Assembly: GCA_028583685.1 (NCBI GenBank)
Contig: JAMXIF010000065.1
Coordinates: forward strand, 31,697,169 to 31,761,168
From: Petaurus breviceps papuanus
Taxonomy: Eukaryota; Chordata; Mammalia; Diprotodontia; Petauridae
Length of the DNA: 64,000 nt
Direction: 5' to 3'
Part shown: piece after piece, positions 33,721-43,607 of the stretch
Position numbering within the stretch: position 1 is the stretch's first letter
How the letters are laid out: each line of letters begins with the position of its first letter
Made by a program: the position numbers and the translations under genes
Notes under the pieces: model-generated
What the model saw: the letters and a program-made list of their open reading frames with translations, nothing else
Database searches by the model: none
What the model was told of the DNA's origin: nothing

Positions 33721-34200
33721 CACCCTGTACCTTTGCATTTCAAGGTTCTTGGCACCCTTAGACCACAACACCCCAAAACCCAATCTTGCTTCATTATTAT
33801 GTCTATTTTTAACCGGACTTATGATTTCATCAGTGTAGTGCAGAGATATACATGGCCCACAATCTCCAGTATGGACCAAACCAGATTAAAATGGAATTCC
33901 TATATGATTTTAATGTGTTGATATATTAATAAAGAAATAAGCATTTCTGATTTGCTAAGTCAGTATGCAGCCTAGAGGGATTCTTACATATTGTATCATT
34001 TAGTGGCTTCCATCTGTACTTGAGTTTGACATCATTGGTCTAGTGAACTTCTTGTAAAAAATAGGCTTTCAGAATAGATCATTGCCTTTTCTTCAACTTA
34101 CAGTCTTCAAGAGTTGTTTGGTGTGTTTAAAGGTCCTTTGTCTTGTTCAGGTTCAAAAAGCTAGGATGTAACAAAGGGAGGACTTGATTCCAAGGAGAAC
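33721..34200. other. No gene recognised
   Basis: Unassigned sequence that may continue the LTR-like region. Nothing firmly recognised. Confidence 0.35.
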
Positions 34201-34204
34201 TGTA

Positions 34205-34381
34205 TCTTCACTGCCAAGTTATGTCCATAGCAGGCACTCCAATCCTCTTCTCCTTCCCATTTCCTACATGTATTTGTGAGTTGTCCACCTCATTTAGAAT
34301 GTAAGCGTTGTTAGAGAAGGTATTGATTCACTTTCCTGTATTAATATCCCCATTGCTTAGCTCAGTAAGTGCTTAAAAAAT
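34205..34381 (+). mobile_element. L2 LINE 3' end
   Basis: Terminal L2 block: 'tttagaatgtaagcgttgttagagaaggtattgattc', 'atccccattgcttagctcagtaagtgctta'. A SINE has inserted at its 3' end. Confidence 0.65.
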
Positions 34382-34390
34382 ACTTTACCT

Positions 34391-34591
34391 TGGGGCGGCT
34401 AGGTGACGCAGTGAGTAAAGAGCCGGCCTCAGAGTCAGGAGGACCCGAGTTCGGTTCCAGCCTCAGACACTTGACACCCACACCAAAAAAAAAAACAAAA
34501 AACAAAAAAAGCAGAAAACCATGTAACCTTGGGCAAGTTACTTAACTCCAACTGTCCTCCAAAAGGCAAAAACAAAAAAAAAACAACAACA
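34391..34591 (+). mobile_element. tRNA-derived SINE with an A-rich internal expansion
   Basis: Flanked by a 9-bp target duplication, actttacct (34382-34390 and 34592-34600). Head 'ggggcggctaggtgacgcagtg', B-box-like 'gagttcggttcc', an A/CA-rich insertion at about 34483-34520, then the 'gtaaccttgggcaagttac' domain and 'ccaaaaggcaaaaa' tail. Confidence 0.93.
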
Positions 34592-34815
34592 ACTTTACCT
34601 AACAATGGATCTACACCATGTAGACTCTTACCTTTATTCATTGCTGAAGAAGCTAATATGCTATTTTGCTACCAGATACATTCAGGTGCTTATTTCCTTC
34701 ATACAAGCATCTTATATGGAAAAATATTTCATTATGTATTAATATTTTTGGACCTATCTTTATTTGGGTAGAAAATTATCTAACACCAAATTTAAGATAA
34801 AGGTTAGAATCCAGC

Positions 34816-34950
34816 AATGGGGAACCTGTGACCTCAAGGCCACATGGCTATCTAGGTGGTCTCAAGGCAACAAGGCCATCTAGGTCCTCAACTGCAGCCC
34901 TTTGACTAAATTCATATATCACCAAACAAATCCTTTATTACTAATGGTTA
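34816..34950 (+). mobile_element. hAT miniature element fragment (OC1/Charlie-like)
   Basis: Starts with a terminal-repeat-like 'caatggggaacctgtgacctc' and continues 'aaggccacatgg...ctaggtcctcaactgcagccctttgac'. The same modules are at 43408-43607 and 63885-64000. Only one terminal repeat is clear; the right end is eroded. Confidence 0.6.
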
Positions 34951-34966
34951 GGCAAACCTAAGAGAT

Positions 34967-35300
34967 GCTGGGGGAAGCCATATGACTACTGAGAATGCTT
35001 AGATCCCACTCAGGTCAGGTTTTGTATCTACCCACACTTGTGTTTTGGCATCCCAAAATCTGAACATTTATTCCATCTCAAACTGCCCTTTTCTGGAGGA
35101 TGCCTAACCAGGTACATGTATTTTTTGTGTCAGTCAAGCAACTCTTGTACTTAAGACATTTCTGGAACTCTATATAATGTAATTTCATAAAGACTCTCAA
35201 GGAAGAAGTCACACCTTTTCTGGCTCTCTGAAATATGACTGAATAAAATTCTTTTTAATTTTTTTCATGTTTTTGTGATTTATTCTTGAGTGACAAAAAT
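34967..35300 (+). mobile_element. Possible LTR remnant (fossil)
   Basis: Starts 'tgctgggggaagcc', with a TATA-like 'ctatataatg' near 35171 and AATAAA near 35242, spacing typical of a short retroviral LTR. Ends are not well defined, no target repeat is seen and the family is unknown. Confidence 0.35.
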
Positions 35301-35379
35301 CAAATTCTTTTGCAAAATTTTGAAAACAAATAAGGTGCAGGGCATCAAGTGATAAATGTGCGGTCAAAAAGTTGAAGCT

Positions 35380-35580
35380 TAATATCCTGCTAAACTTAGT
35401 ACATGGGAGACCCTGGACAATTCACTTAGCCTCATTCAGTCTTAGTTTCCTCATCTATAAGATGAGTGTTATAATCACACTGTACTTTCTTCTCAATGTT
35501 TTAGGAAGATAAAATAATGCATGTGAAACTTTCATTTTAAATCTTAAAACATTATATAACTGTGAGTTATTATTTTCAGG
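35380..35580 (+). mobile_element. MIR/THER-type SINE
   Basis: 'ggagaccctggacaattcacttagcctc', 'cttagtttcctcatctataagatgagtg' and the 3' half 'gatgtgaaact...aaacattatataactgtgagttattatt' follow the MIR order. Confidence 0.7.
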
Positions 35581-35589
35581 CCATCAGTG

Positions 35590-36455
35590 AACACTACTTA
35601 TCCATATTGTATATCTCTAGTCTCCCTTTGGATGGTATTAAGAGTAAACTTCCCTGCAAACATGTAATTCTAAGTCAATCAGTGTGTGCTGCTTATCTAT
35701 AAGCTTTTATTTGATGCCTTTCTTATGGAAAGCCTCCTGTTTGCCCAGCAGGACCCATAGTCCCTTTCTTATCAAAATGTACATTATTCATCAATATGTC
35801 TAAAGCACATCTGGTCTGGAAACCACAACTCCCTCAGTTTTCAGCGGAAGAAAAGGCTCTGTTAGTTGTAAAAGAAAGAGGACTCAAATCCTCTGTGGAG
35901 AAATAATAAAGGACTTCCTCAGACCTCACACAATTTTCTCAGATTTGGCACACTGCCATCTGTATGAGGTATTAGACCCAGATGTATAGAAATAAGACCC
36001 TTCAAATGAGAAAGTTGTTGGATGTGGAATGGAAGACTGTTCTGCCAACTCAAAGAGAGGAAAAGGACTCACTTCAGTGATCCCATGTCATCTCTGTGTC
36101 CTGAGAGCTAAAAGGGCCTCAGATTTGGAGCTGACAAAAGTGTGGTCCTCTTTAAGCCTTCACCCTTTGTGGGGGGAAGACAGTGTCAGATGAATTCATG
36201 AAGAAAACTGGATGAATCATTCATAAATGGCTTCAAATAACTCAGCTAACTCATCTGGGAAGGAGGAAGTCTTCCACGCCCTTAGCCCTTGAATGGAATG
36301 TGGCAAAGTTATGATGACACAGTAAGGCATGTGCTAAAAGCAAGAATATAGGAGATCTCACACTCTAAATGGAAGAAAGTGCTTCTGGTCTGCTTGTGTG
36401 AGTCAACCCTCATATTCACACCCTTTCTTCTGAGTGAGGTCCACCTTAACTGTTT
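35590..36455. other. Unique sequence, no gene recognised
   Basis: About 0.9 kb with no recognisable repeat, leading into the candidate conserved element at 36460. Its lack of repeats is notable in this window, but no coding frame is evident. Confidence 0.4.
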
Positions 36456-36459
36456 TAGC

Positions 36460-36912
36460 TCATTCTAAGGGAAATGCAATGCTGTTGTCATCCCTAGGGA
36501 ACACTAAATAACATCTTCACTCCCATACTTTTAATAAAATCCTGTGTCAGTTTGAAGAGCTAATGGGTGAGCCAAGTCATTAAAACCAGCCCAGAAAAAG
36601 TGTAATCGATTGCTAAATAATAAATCAACTTTGTGTGGCCTTTGTAATCCCAGTGTAACATATTTCCATTCAGGGCCATTACACTACATTTATCTTTAAT
36701 GAATAATAAATGGTACATTCGTATTGACTGAACAAGCAATTAAATATTCCATCAGTAACAGAACACAGAAATAGTTTTAATTATTAATAAACCGCCAGCT
36801 TTCATTGTCAGGTATAATGGTCTTTTGATGCAAATAACTTATTTCCCTTACAATTATCAGGGATAAGTGAATTCTAATGACAATTAGAACCTGTGCTAGT
36901 TATACTGTAGGC
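36460..36912. promoter_or_regulatory. Best candidate conserved non-coding element
   Basis: About 450 bp of repeat-free AT-rich sequence dense in homeodomain-type cores: TAATCGATTG at 36603-36612, TTTAATGAATAATAAA at about 36695, CAATTAAATATT at about 36737, TTTTAATTATTAATAA at about 36775, a perfect POU octamer ATGCAAAT at 36828-36835, and CAATTATC and CAATTAGA near 36851 and 36881. No exon-like frame. The texture is that of deeply conserved developmental enhancers in gene deserts; conservation itself cannot be tested here. Confidence 0.4.
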
Positions 36913-36949
36913 CAACCTCAGTTATCTCTACTGATAAATGACTTTCACC

Positions 36950-37168
36950 ACAGTTTATCCAGGATCAAACCTCTTCCTGATTTCTCTGCCACCAATTCCA
37001 AAACATACTATCAAAAGCATATCTAGCTCTCCTGTTGAACTCACTTTTTAAATGTTGCTTTCCCCATGAGAATATAAGATCTTTGAGGGCAGGGACTGTA
37101 TTCCCTGCTTATATGTTTATCACCAGTATTAAGCACTTTTGACACATATTAAGAATTTAATAAATGTT
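36950..37168 (+). mobile_element. L2 LINE 3' end
   Basis: 'ccatgagaatataagatctttgagggcagggactgt' type text near 37064, 'accagtattaagcact' and a terminal 'aataaatgttgaat', followed by (ATCT)n. Confidence 0.85.
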
Positions 37169-37242
37169 GAATCTATCTATCTATCTATCCACTGCTGTTA
37201 GTGACAGCAAGTATGGTGCAGAAAGGACAATCCTATCAGGAA

Positions 37243-37497
37243 GGTTATTGCTCATTTTTTCAGTCATGTCTAACTCTTTATGATGCCAATCAGGGTTTTC
37301 TTGGCAAAGAAAATGCAATAGTTTATCCTTTCTTTCTCCAGCTTATTTTACAGATGAGGAAATTGAGGCAAACATGGTTATGTGACTTGCCCAGGGTCAC
37401 AGAGCTAGTAAGTGTTTGAGGCTAGATTTGAAACAGGAAATAAGTTATCCTGACTTCAGGCCCAGCGCTCTATCAACTGTGTTACCTTACTGCCCTT
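37243..37497 (-). mobile_element. MAR1-like CORE-SINE
   Basis: Complete in reverse: tail 'cagtcatgtctaactctttatgatg', 'gttttcttggcaaaga', core 'ttacagatgaggaaattgaggcaaac', 'cccagggtcacagagctagtaag' and head 'cgctctatcaactgtgttacc'. Confidence 0.9.
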
Positions 37498-37690
37498 GGA
37501 AATCATAATACCTAGATTTTAATGCGGACTTTTTCAAATATTTCCTATGTGACCTTGGACAAATCCTTATGCATGGAAGGCCTCTATTTTTTTTTCATCT
37601 TAATGTGAAGGGTCAAGATGAGATGACTTTTAATGATCTCTTATGACCAGAATTCAATCTTTAATAATTTAACTATTTCCTATGTATCTA
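37498..37690 (+). mobile_element. MIR-like fragment
   Basis: 'ttatgtgaccttggacaaatcctt' type text near 37547 and 'aagggtcaagatgagatgactt' near 37607 resemble a MIR/THER 3' half. Low certainty. Confidence 0.4.
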
Positions 37691-37795
37691 TGTATAAAAT
37701 AATAAAAATGTTTGGGCCTCAGTTTCCTCATCTGAAAATTTAGGAACTCTACTATGTCCCTTCTGGTGCCACTCTTTCAATTCTAAATCTACAAA
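37691..37795 (+). mobile_element. MIR fragment
   Basis: 'gggcctcagtttcctcatctgaaaat' core, then 'gtcccttctggtgcca...tctaaatct'. Confidence 0.65.
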
Positions 37796-38094
37796 GTTAT
37801 CTCAAAGCAACTTGTTTGATATTACACAAAGAAGAATAATACAGTATGTAAAAAAATGTGTACATTCATACTGAACTCCACAAATCATGTAGATGGCAGT
37901 GTAGTTGAAGCTTTTTAGGCATATGTGGGTGATAGAACTTAGAGCTGGATGAGAACCCAAAGGAAATATACACTCTCTCCACTCATTTTGCATGTTGGGA
38001 ATTTGAAGAAGAATCAAGGAATTAAGTGATCATGAAGGGGGTGTGGGGTGAGAAAGCAAAAGCAGAAGCAAGAAAGATATGGGACTCTAACATA

Positions 38095-38370
38095 TATGGA
38101 ACAAGATATTCAGTTTGGGGCAATAAATTTAAGCACATACCATGATAAATTTAAGTGTACCCAGAGGAGAGTAATCTGAATGGTGAAGGGTATGGATACC
38201 ATGGCTTATGAGGACTAGTTGAAGGAATTCATAATATCTTGCCTAGAGAGAGGAAACAGTCAAAAAGGGAACAATATTATGACATTTTTAAAATATTTGA
38301 AATGCTGTCATATGGACTAAGAGTGAGATTTGCTCTGTGTAGTTCCAGGGGACAGAACTATGACTAACAG
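38095..38370 (+). mobile_element. CR1/L3-type LINE 3' fragment
   Basis: 'cagaggagagtaatctgaatggtgaagggtatggatacca', 'atgaggactagttgaagg', 'gaaatgctgtcatatggactaagagtg' match the same LINE as at 16515-17465. Truncated at both ends; a GT microsatellite follows. Confidence 0.7.

Positions 38371-38371
<1 letters not shown>

Positions 38372-38416
<45 letters not shown>
38372..38416. repeat. (GT)n microsatellite
   Basis: About 22 uninterrupted GT units. Confidence 0.97.
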
Positions 38417-38420
<4 letters not shown>

Positions 38421-38679
38421 AGTGACATATAGATATAAATTGGATATAGATATAGATGTATACACACACTAGGAAATCATGTATCCTACATACATCTCAA
38501 GGAAGAAATAGGTTCTCCTACATTAAGATCCTGTCTCCATTCCTCAGGGAGACATGGAAACAAATGCCCTCAATGCTACACCACCACAGCAGGTGGAATG
38601 TTACTAGGCTAAATAACCTTCACACAAGCAATGGGTGATAGATGATATGCCTATCAGAGAAAGATCATAGGAAGAATTA

Positions 38680-38870
38680 CAATTTAATTTAATTCAGCTA
38701 ATATTTACTAAGAATCTAATATTTGAAATGCACAGTATTGAGCCTGGGGGTTCAAAGATGAAAATTGAAAGTGTTTACCCTCAGGGAATTTACCTTTTGC
38801 TGGGGCATGGAAGGTAGGGGGTAAGTGAATATAATGTACACAGACCAGTAAATACCAAAGATAGGTGATA
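38680..38870 (-). mobile_element. CORE-SINE/L2-type 3' fragment
   Basis: 'cagctaatatttactaagaatctaatatttgaaatgcacagtattg' followed by 'ggggttcaaagatgaaaattgaaagtg' and 'ctcagggaatttacc' is the degraded form of the 'catttattaagcacctac...' repeat found in many mammals. Confidence 0.55.
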
Positions 38871-39365
38871 TAAAATACAACCCATTTTTGGGAAAAGGGA
38901 GTTAGGAAAAGCCTCATATAGTACATGGCATTTGAGATGATTTTTTTCTTCTTCTTTTTTTAATTGGCATCGTTCTTCAATGGAATTAGAGATCCCACTA
39001 GAAATTGTATGTGGGGAGGGAAGGCAGATCTGATATGAGGGACAATCTGTGGAGACATCGAGGAGGCAAGTAGTAAGGGACCATAGCTGAGAAGAAGGTC
39101 ATTGGCATTCATCATTAGTGATGAAGAAGAGATCATTTGTAACCTTGGAGGAAGGAGTGTGAGTTAAGCGGTGGGCTCACAAGTGAAATTCCAAGTAGTT
39201 AAGGGAATAGATAAGGAAGTAGAATATTTAAGTACAATCTTTCTCCCTCTAAGAATGTTATGAAAAGGAGTGTTATATTATGATTACTTCAAGGGTCTTA
39301 CAGAATTACGTAAAGTCTTTGTTCATTTCTATTTGTTTTAAAGAGGTTGGAAATCTAGACTCCCC
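38871..39365. other. No gene recognised
   Basis: Unique sequence with a G/A-rich centre. Nothing recognised. Confidence 0.4.
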
Positions 39366-39369
39366 TCTG

Positions 39370-40374
39370 TCACTTTGAATAAGCAGAGAACATTTGTGTA
39401 CCCTCAATGTCTCTCACTCAACATGTCCCAAATCAATATCAGTAACTGTTACCCTAACTCTCCTCACTGCTTTACTTCTGTTGACAATAACAGCTTTCTT
39501 CATATCATCTAGCTTTTCAAACAGTGGAATTATCCTCATTTCTTTGCTCCTACTCTGTTCTTACGCATTGGCCCAGTCTTGTGCAGTCAACCTCAACATC
39601 TCGAGGATATGTATCTTTCTTTCCCGTTCCACCAAAACCTCTCTGGTCCAGGATGTCATCAACTCTTCTTCAGATGATTGGAATAACCTCCTAATTTTCC
39701 TACTTGTATCTACTCTTGTCGCTTTCCAATCCACTTTATATCAAATTGATCTTCCAAACTGAAATTACAACAGTGATATTCCAAAAGAATGGTTGTGACC
39801 ATGATGCTGTAGCCTTCTTCCCCACTGGCTTAACAATAAAATGCAAACTCATTTATTCAACATTGAAATCCCTTCATAATCTAACTCTAATTTACCTGTC
39901 CAAGCTAATAAAATATTACTCCTCCACCCCTACCACTCATTCCTGCTCCTTTACACATTCTACTAGGTTCCACCTAACTGGATTGCTTATTCTTCTATAT
40001 AAGCATGATAATAACTCCCACTTCCATGCATTTCCACAAACTGTACCACATCCCAGAATGCTCACTTCAGCCCTACTCTGTCTTGGAATCCAGGATTCTT
40101 TTCATACCTCAGTCTGAATGTCACCTTCATTGAGATATCCTGTTTATCTTTTATTTATTTACTTATTTATTTGTTTGTTTGTTTGTTTGTTTATTTATCT
40201 GTTATAATCCCTGATTGTCAGGGCATATACGCCACTCTCAGAAATCACTATATTTCTTATTTTGAATACATTTGTATATATGTTGTATCCATCAAATAGA
40301 ATAGCAGCTTCTTGAGGCAAACATTGCTTCACTTTCACACCTTCCTTTATCACCTATCATGGTAGCTGACATAC
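39370..40374 (+). mobile_element. L2 LINE, ORF to 3' region
   Basis: Begins with the 'actcaacatgtcccaaa' block (L2 'LNMSKT' region near 39417). It then has 'cctctctggtccaggatgtcatc' near 39640, 'ggaataacctcctaattttcc' near 39680, 'tgaaatcccttcataatctaact' near 39863 and 'tttccacaaactgtaccac' near 40030. A TTTA/TTTG tract lies at 40148-40200. It continues to a 'gtagctgacata' block where a MAR1 has inserted, and resumes at 40629. The 122- and 137-codon frames here are L2 relics, not genes. Confidence 0.8.
40148..40200. repeat. (TTTA)n/(TTTG)n tract
   Basis: Tandem TTTA and TTTG tetranucleotides within the L2 3' region. Confidence 0.9.
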
Positions 40375-40628
40375 TGTTGTTCAGTTGTTTCAGTCATGTA
40401 TTACTCTTCATGACTCTATTTGACGTCTTCCTGACAAGGATATTGGAAGAGTTTACCATTTCCTTCTCCAGCTCATTTTGAAGATGAGGAAACTGACGCA
40501 AACAGGATTAATTACTTGTCCAGGCTGATATAGCTAGTAAATGTCAGAGACCAAATTTGAAAGAATCAGGAAGAAGAGCCTTTCTGAATCCAATCCCAGT
40601 GCTCTATTTACTGTGCCACCTAGCTGGC
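40375..40628 (-). mobile_element. MAR1-like CORE-SINE inside L2
   Basis: Complete in reverse: tail 'cagtcatgtattactcttcatgactc', 'ccatttccttctccagctc', core 'gaagatgaggaaactgacgcaaac', head 'gtgctctatttactgtgccacctagctgg'. L2 text 'ctgacata' and 'ctgacatc' borders it on each side, consistent with a short target duplication. Confidence 0.9.
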
Positions 40629-40690
40629 CTACCTGACATCTAATAGACATCTAATAAATGCCTAATTATTATACTGTACATTTATGATAT
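40629..40690 (+). mobile_element. L2 3' terminus, continued
   Basis: 'ctaatagacatctaataaatgcctaattatta' is the L2 terminus displaced by the MAR1 insertion. Confidence 0.6.
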
Positions 40691-40735
40691 AGAACATAGT
40701 ATAATGGAAATAGCACTGAATTTGGAAGAAGACTT

Positions 40736-41039
40736 TTTTTTTCTTTTAAAAGCAATTAGGGTTAAGTAACTTGTTCAAGCTTACACGGCCAGTTATTTCT
40801 GAGTGTGGTGGTAAGTATCTGAGCCTGGATTCGATCCATGGTCATCCCAAATCTGGGGCCGGTGCTCTTACTCACTGAGCCACCTGGCCACCCCTAAGCA
40901 ATTGGGGTTAAGTAACTTGCTCAACGTTACACGGCCAGGTGTTTCTGGGTGGGTGCTAAGTGTCTGAGCCCGGATTCGAACCCAGGTCATCCTGACTCTG
41001 GGGCCAGTGCTCTTACTCACTGTGCTACCTGGCTGCCCC
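40736..41039 (-). mobile_element. Dimeric tRNA-SINE (L + R monomers)
   Basis: Two head-to-tail SINE monomers in reverse orientation share one target duplication, aagaagactt, at 40726-40735 and 41040-41049. On the sense strand the first monomer (41039 to 40896) has the type L signature (reverse of 'gccaggtgtttctgggtgggtgc'). It ends '...ccaattgctta' and joins directly, with no A tail, to the second monomer (40895 to about 40741), type R ('cagttatttctgagtgtggtgg' in reverse). Only the second monomer carries the A tail. The same junction is seen at 45736-46031. Confidence 0.93.
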
Positions 41040-41069
41040 AAGAAGACTTCTTTTAAAATAATGGCTCTG

Positions 41070-41385
41070 CCATTTATTATCTACATGGCCCTAGAAAAGT
41101 CACTTGCCAAATATGGATTTAGAACTGCAAGAGATGCCAAAACCTGAGTCCAGTTCCATCATTTTTATATATGAAGAAAATATAGCTATCACAAAGGGGG
41201 TAAGTTAACCTGTTCAGGGTTATAAAGAGAATGACTCAAAAAAGTTCTTCCTTATGGAAATTTCAAGATCCTATGTACTATACCATATTGCCTTTCTGTG
41301 CCTTAGTTTCCTCATCTGTAAAATGCAGAATTCAAGGGTAAAATGCCTCTAAGATCTTTGCCATTTCTAAATTTGGATCCAATTT
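41070..41385 (+). mobile_element. MIR-type fragments
   Basis: 'ggctctgccatttattatctacatggccctagaaaagtcac' at 41063 is a MIR head-core. A second 'tgtgccttagtttcctcatctgtaaaatg' core is at 41297. Between them is a short reversed MIR-like phrase, so up to three pieces are present. Confidence 0.6.
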
Positions 41386-41390
41386 ATCAA

Positions 41391-41419
41391 ACCAATGGAG
41401 TGGTTACACTCAATTTTGT
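41391..41419 (+). repeat. 29-bp direct repeat, copy 1
   Basis: Begins 'accaatggagtggtta' and ends 'tcaattttgt'. It matches 42001-42029 at 27 of 29 positions; flanks do not match. Confidence 0.8.
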
Positions 41420-42000
41420 CCCACAGAAAGGCAAGATATACACTGCAAAGTAAAATGTGGTTGCTGACCACAACAATATTTAATTAAAATAATGGAGGGA
41501 ATTTTTAAAGAGAAATGTCCACATTCAAACACTTATTTTAGAAAGATTTGTCTCAGAAAAAAAAAAATCTGGCAGCCCCCAATTCATATAATAAGTAGTT
41601 TGACATTCCTTGGACCCCAAATCTGATTCCCAGGCCAGGGTTTTATACATTCATCTGGTGCCTCTAAGATGTTTGCCTGTTGTTTAGACTTTCACTATAA
41701 AGGGTTATTTTTGCTCTTTTTGTATTGATAAAATAAAGGACCGAAATGGTTGTTCATTCTCACGTAAAGAAAAGATGTATAGAATCTTATCATCTATCTC
41801 CTCCCTCTAATTACCCTCCTTGGTTGGAATCCCAGTTGACATATTCTTAGAAAATAAGGAGTTAATGTCATTAAAATGCAGTTACTGTCTCAAAACTGCT
41901 GCTCCACTTACATGGTTTCTATATGTTTCTCTGTGGGACACTTGCTGACTTTACCTACAAAAATATGTTTGCTCTCCTGCTGGCACTGCACATTCTAAAG
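41420..42000. other. Unassigned sequence between the direct repeats
   Basis: 581 bp with no recognised family and no coding frame. It contains 'gataaaataaagga' at about 41728 and a short A run at 41558. Confidence 0.5.
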
Positions 42001-42029
42001 ACCAATGGAGTGGTTAGATTCAATTTTGT
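42001..42029 (+). repeat. 29-bp direct repeat, copy 2
   Basis: Second copy of the repeat at 41391-41419, 610 bp downstream in the same orientation. Confidence 0.8.
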
Positions 42030-42109
42030 TCTGCATCTGAAATGTCAGCAGAGTTCTGATAGCTTAATCTTTTGTGCCTGGTCTGATTTGACCTAGCTGC
42101 CAAGCCATT

Positions 42110-42255
42110 GGGGGAAGTGGAATGTGGAATAAAGGGAAGTGGTCTGGGAAGCAGAAGGCATGAATTCTCATCCACTAACTTACTATGAAACTTTCTACAA
42201 ATCACATCTCTCTCTGCGGGTGATATGTCAGTTTCCTGATCAGTAAAACATGACA
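42110..42255 (+). mobile_element. MIR fragment
   Basis: 'gtggtctgggaagcagaaggcatgaattctcatcc', 'ctacaaatcacatctctctc', 'cagtttcctgatcagtaaaacatg' give the MIR head-to-core order. Confidence 0.65.
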
Positions 42256-42334
42256 ATTGGGAGAGACAATTACTAAGACCATATCTGATGTTAATGTTCT
42301 CTTTCTGAAAGTACCATCCTGTTCGGATGTTTTA

Positions 42335-42445
42335 TCTTGTGTGAACCTGGTCAACTTACTGGTTCTTGGTTTCCTCATCTGTAATGAAAGATTGGACTAA
42401 ATGAACACTAAATTCCCTCGGGGTCAGTCTATTTCATGTTCTATG
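42335..42445 (+). mobile_element. MIR fragment
   Basis: 'gtgtgaacctggtcaacttactgg', 'ggtttcctcatctgtaatgaaag', 'attggactaaatgaacac'. Confidence 0.65.
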
Positions 42446-42589
42446 TTCTCAGGTCACTTTCATCTTTGACACTATAAATTTATGAAGCATTGCAACTTGA
42501 AAAAAAATCCCTTTGGTTTATATCTTCAGCTCATCACGTCTTCATAAAACTAGGCAGAAGTATCACAACTTTGTTTTATCTCCACATTT

Positions 42590-42785
42590 TCCCCTAAAAA
42601 TGCACTTAAGGTAATTTTTTTCTTTTCAGATTTGACATTAAATTTCTAATCTTTGGCAAGATTTAATGTAAACAATTTAGCATATCAAATTTGCGCACAG
42701 TTTAGCTGATGTCAATACAAGATTAGATAATTGTTATAAACTTCATATCTGGGTTGTGGAGTAATTCCAAATGGCATTTGAATGG
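42590..42785. promoter_or_regulatory. Candidate conserved non-coding element
   Basis: Repeat-free AT-rich stretch with a forkhead-type site TGTAAACAA at 42667-42675, a TGACATTAAATT at about 42633 and GATTAGATAATTG at about 42721. Flanks are MIR pieces and a short TATA tract. Function is inferred from motif content only. Confidence 0.25.
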
Positions 42786-43160
42786 TTATATATACATATA
42801 CATATGTATGTATATAGCAAGAAGAGATGTATAGCATCTGACAAAGCAGGCTTAAAAATATTCACATTCAATCAGACTGAGGTTATGCAATGCACATCCC
42901 ATCAAGGAAATTTCAGAACAAATGATTGCTTTTTATTCTAATCTCCAGACCCTTTTTAATAGAAATGACAGGTGTTGAAACCATTTACCATGTTGAAAGC
43001 CCTGCTAAGTTTCTGTGTGACCTGTGTCAGAGAATTAGTTTCAGATAAAAAAAAAAGTCCCAATTACTCTCAACTTAAAGCTAGAAATCAACACAATAAC
43101 AGAAGGCAAATATAACCTTCCTTTATCCTTCTTATCCCCTTTATTCCAGGGATTGGAATT
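42786..43160. other. No gene recognised
   Basis: A short TATA/CATA tract at 42789-42818, then unique sequence. Nothing recognised. Confidence 0.4.
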
Positions 43161-43320
43161 CTAAGGAACTTTAGATTATCCAGTCATTTAATTCCTCCAT
43201 TTTACTGATGAAGAAATGGATGACCAGGTGACTTCTTCAAGGTCACAAAATCAGTATGTGTCAGAAACAGAAATAAAAACAAAGTGACCTGCTACACTCT
43301 CCAATATTATCCCCCAGGGC
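43160..43320 (-). mobile_element. MIR fragment
   Basis: Reverse MIR text 'ttagattatccagtcatttaattcctccattttactgatgaagaaatgg', 'ttcaaggtcacaaaatcag'. Confidence 0.65.
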
Positions 43321-43407
43321 TTTAAGTAGGATTGGATGATGAAGTCAAGGGCAGTGAAAAAACAATTGCATTCTTTTGTAGAAGGAATAAAAGCAGAGCC
43401 TATGGGG

Positions 43408-43607
43408 CAGGGGTGGGAAACTTGAGGGCTTGAGGCCACATATGACCTTCTAGGTCCTTGGATGTCACCTTCTGATTAAGTCCAAGTTTTACAGAATAAA
43501 TCATTTTATTAAAAGTTTTTGTTTTATGAAGTTTGGATTTGTTCAAAGCACCACACCTGACAACCTGGAGGGACACGTGGCCTTGAGGCCACAGGTTCCC
43601 TGCTCTA
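43408..43607. mobile_element. hAT miniature transposon (OC1/Charlie-like)
   Basis: A 200-bp element with inverted ends: left 'caggggtgggaaactt', right the complement of 'tagagcagggaacctgtgg'. Inner inverted modules follow ('gaggccac...' against 'gtggccttgaggcc', and 'ctaggtcc' against 'cctggagg'). The centre is AT-rich. No transposase, so non-autonomous. An 8-bp target duplication is not clean. The superfamily name rests on recalled resemblance. Confidence 0.75.

Noticed and set aside
39394-40117. 122- and 137-codon plus-strand frames with a hydrophobic, membrane-like look
   Set aside because: The DNA is an L2 LINE relic with recognisable L2 landmarks. The hydrophobic residues come from its pyrimidine-rich composition.
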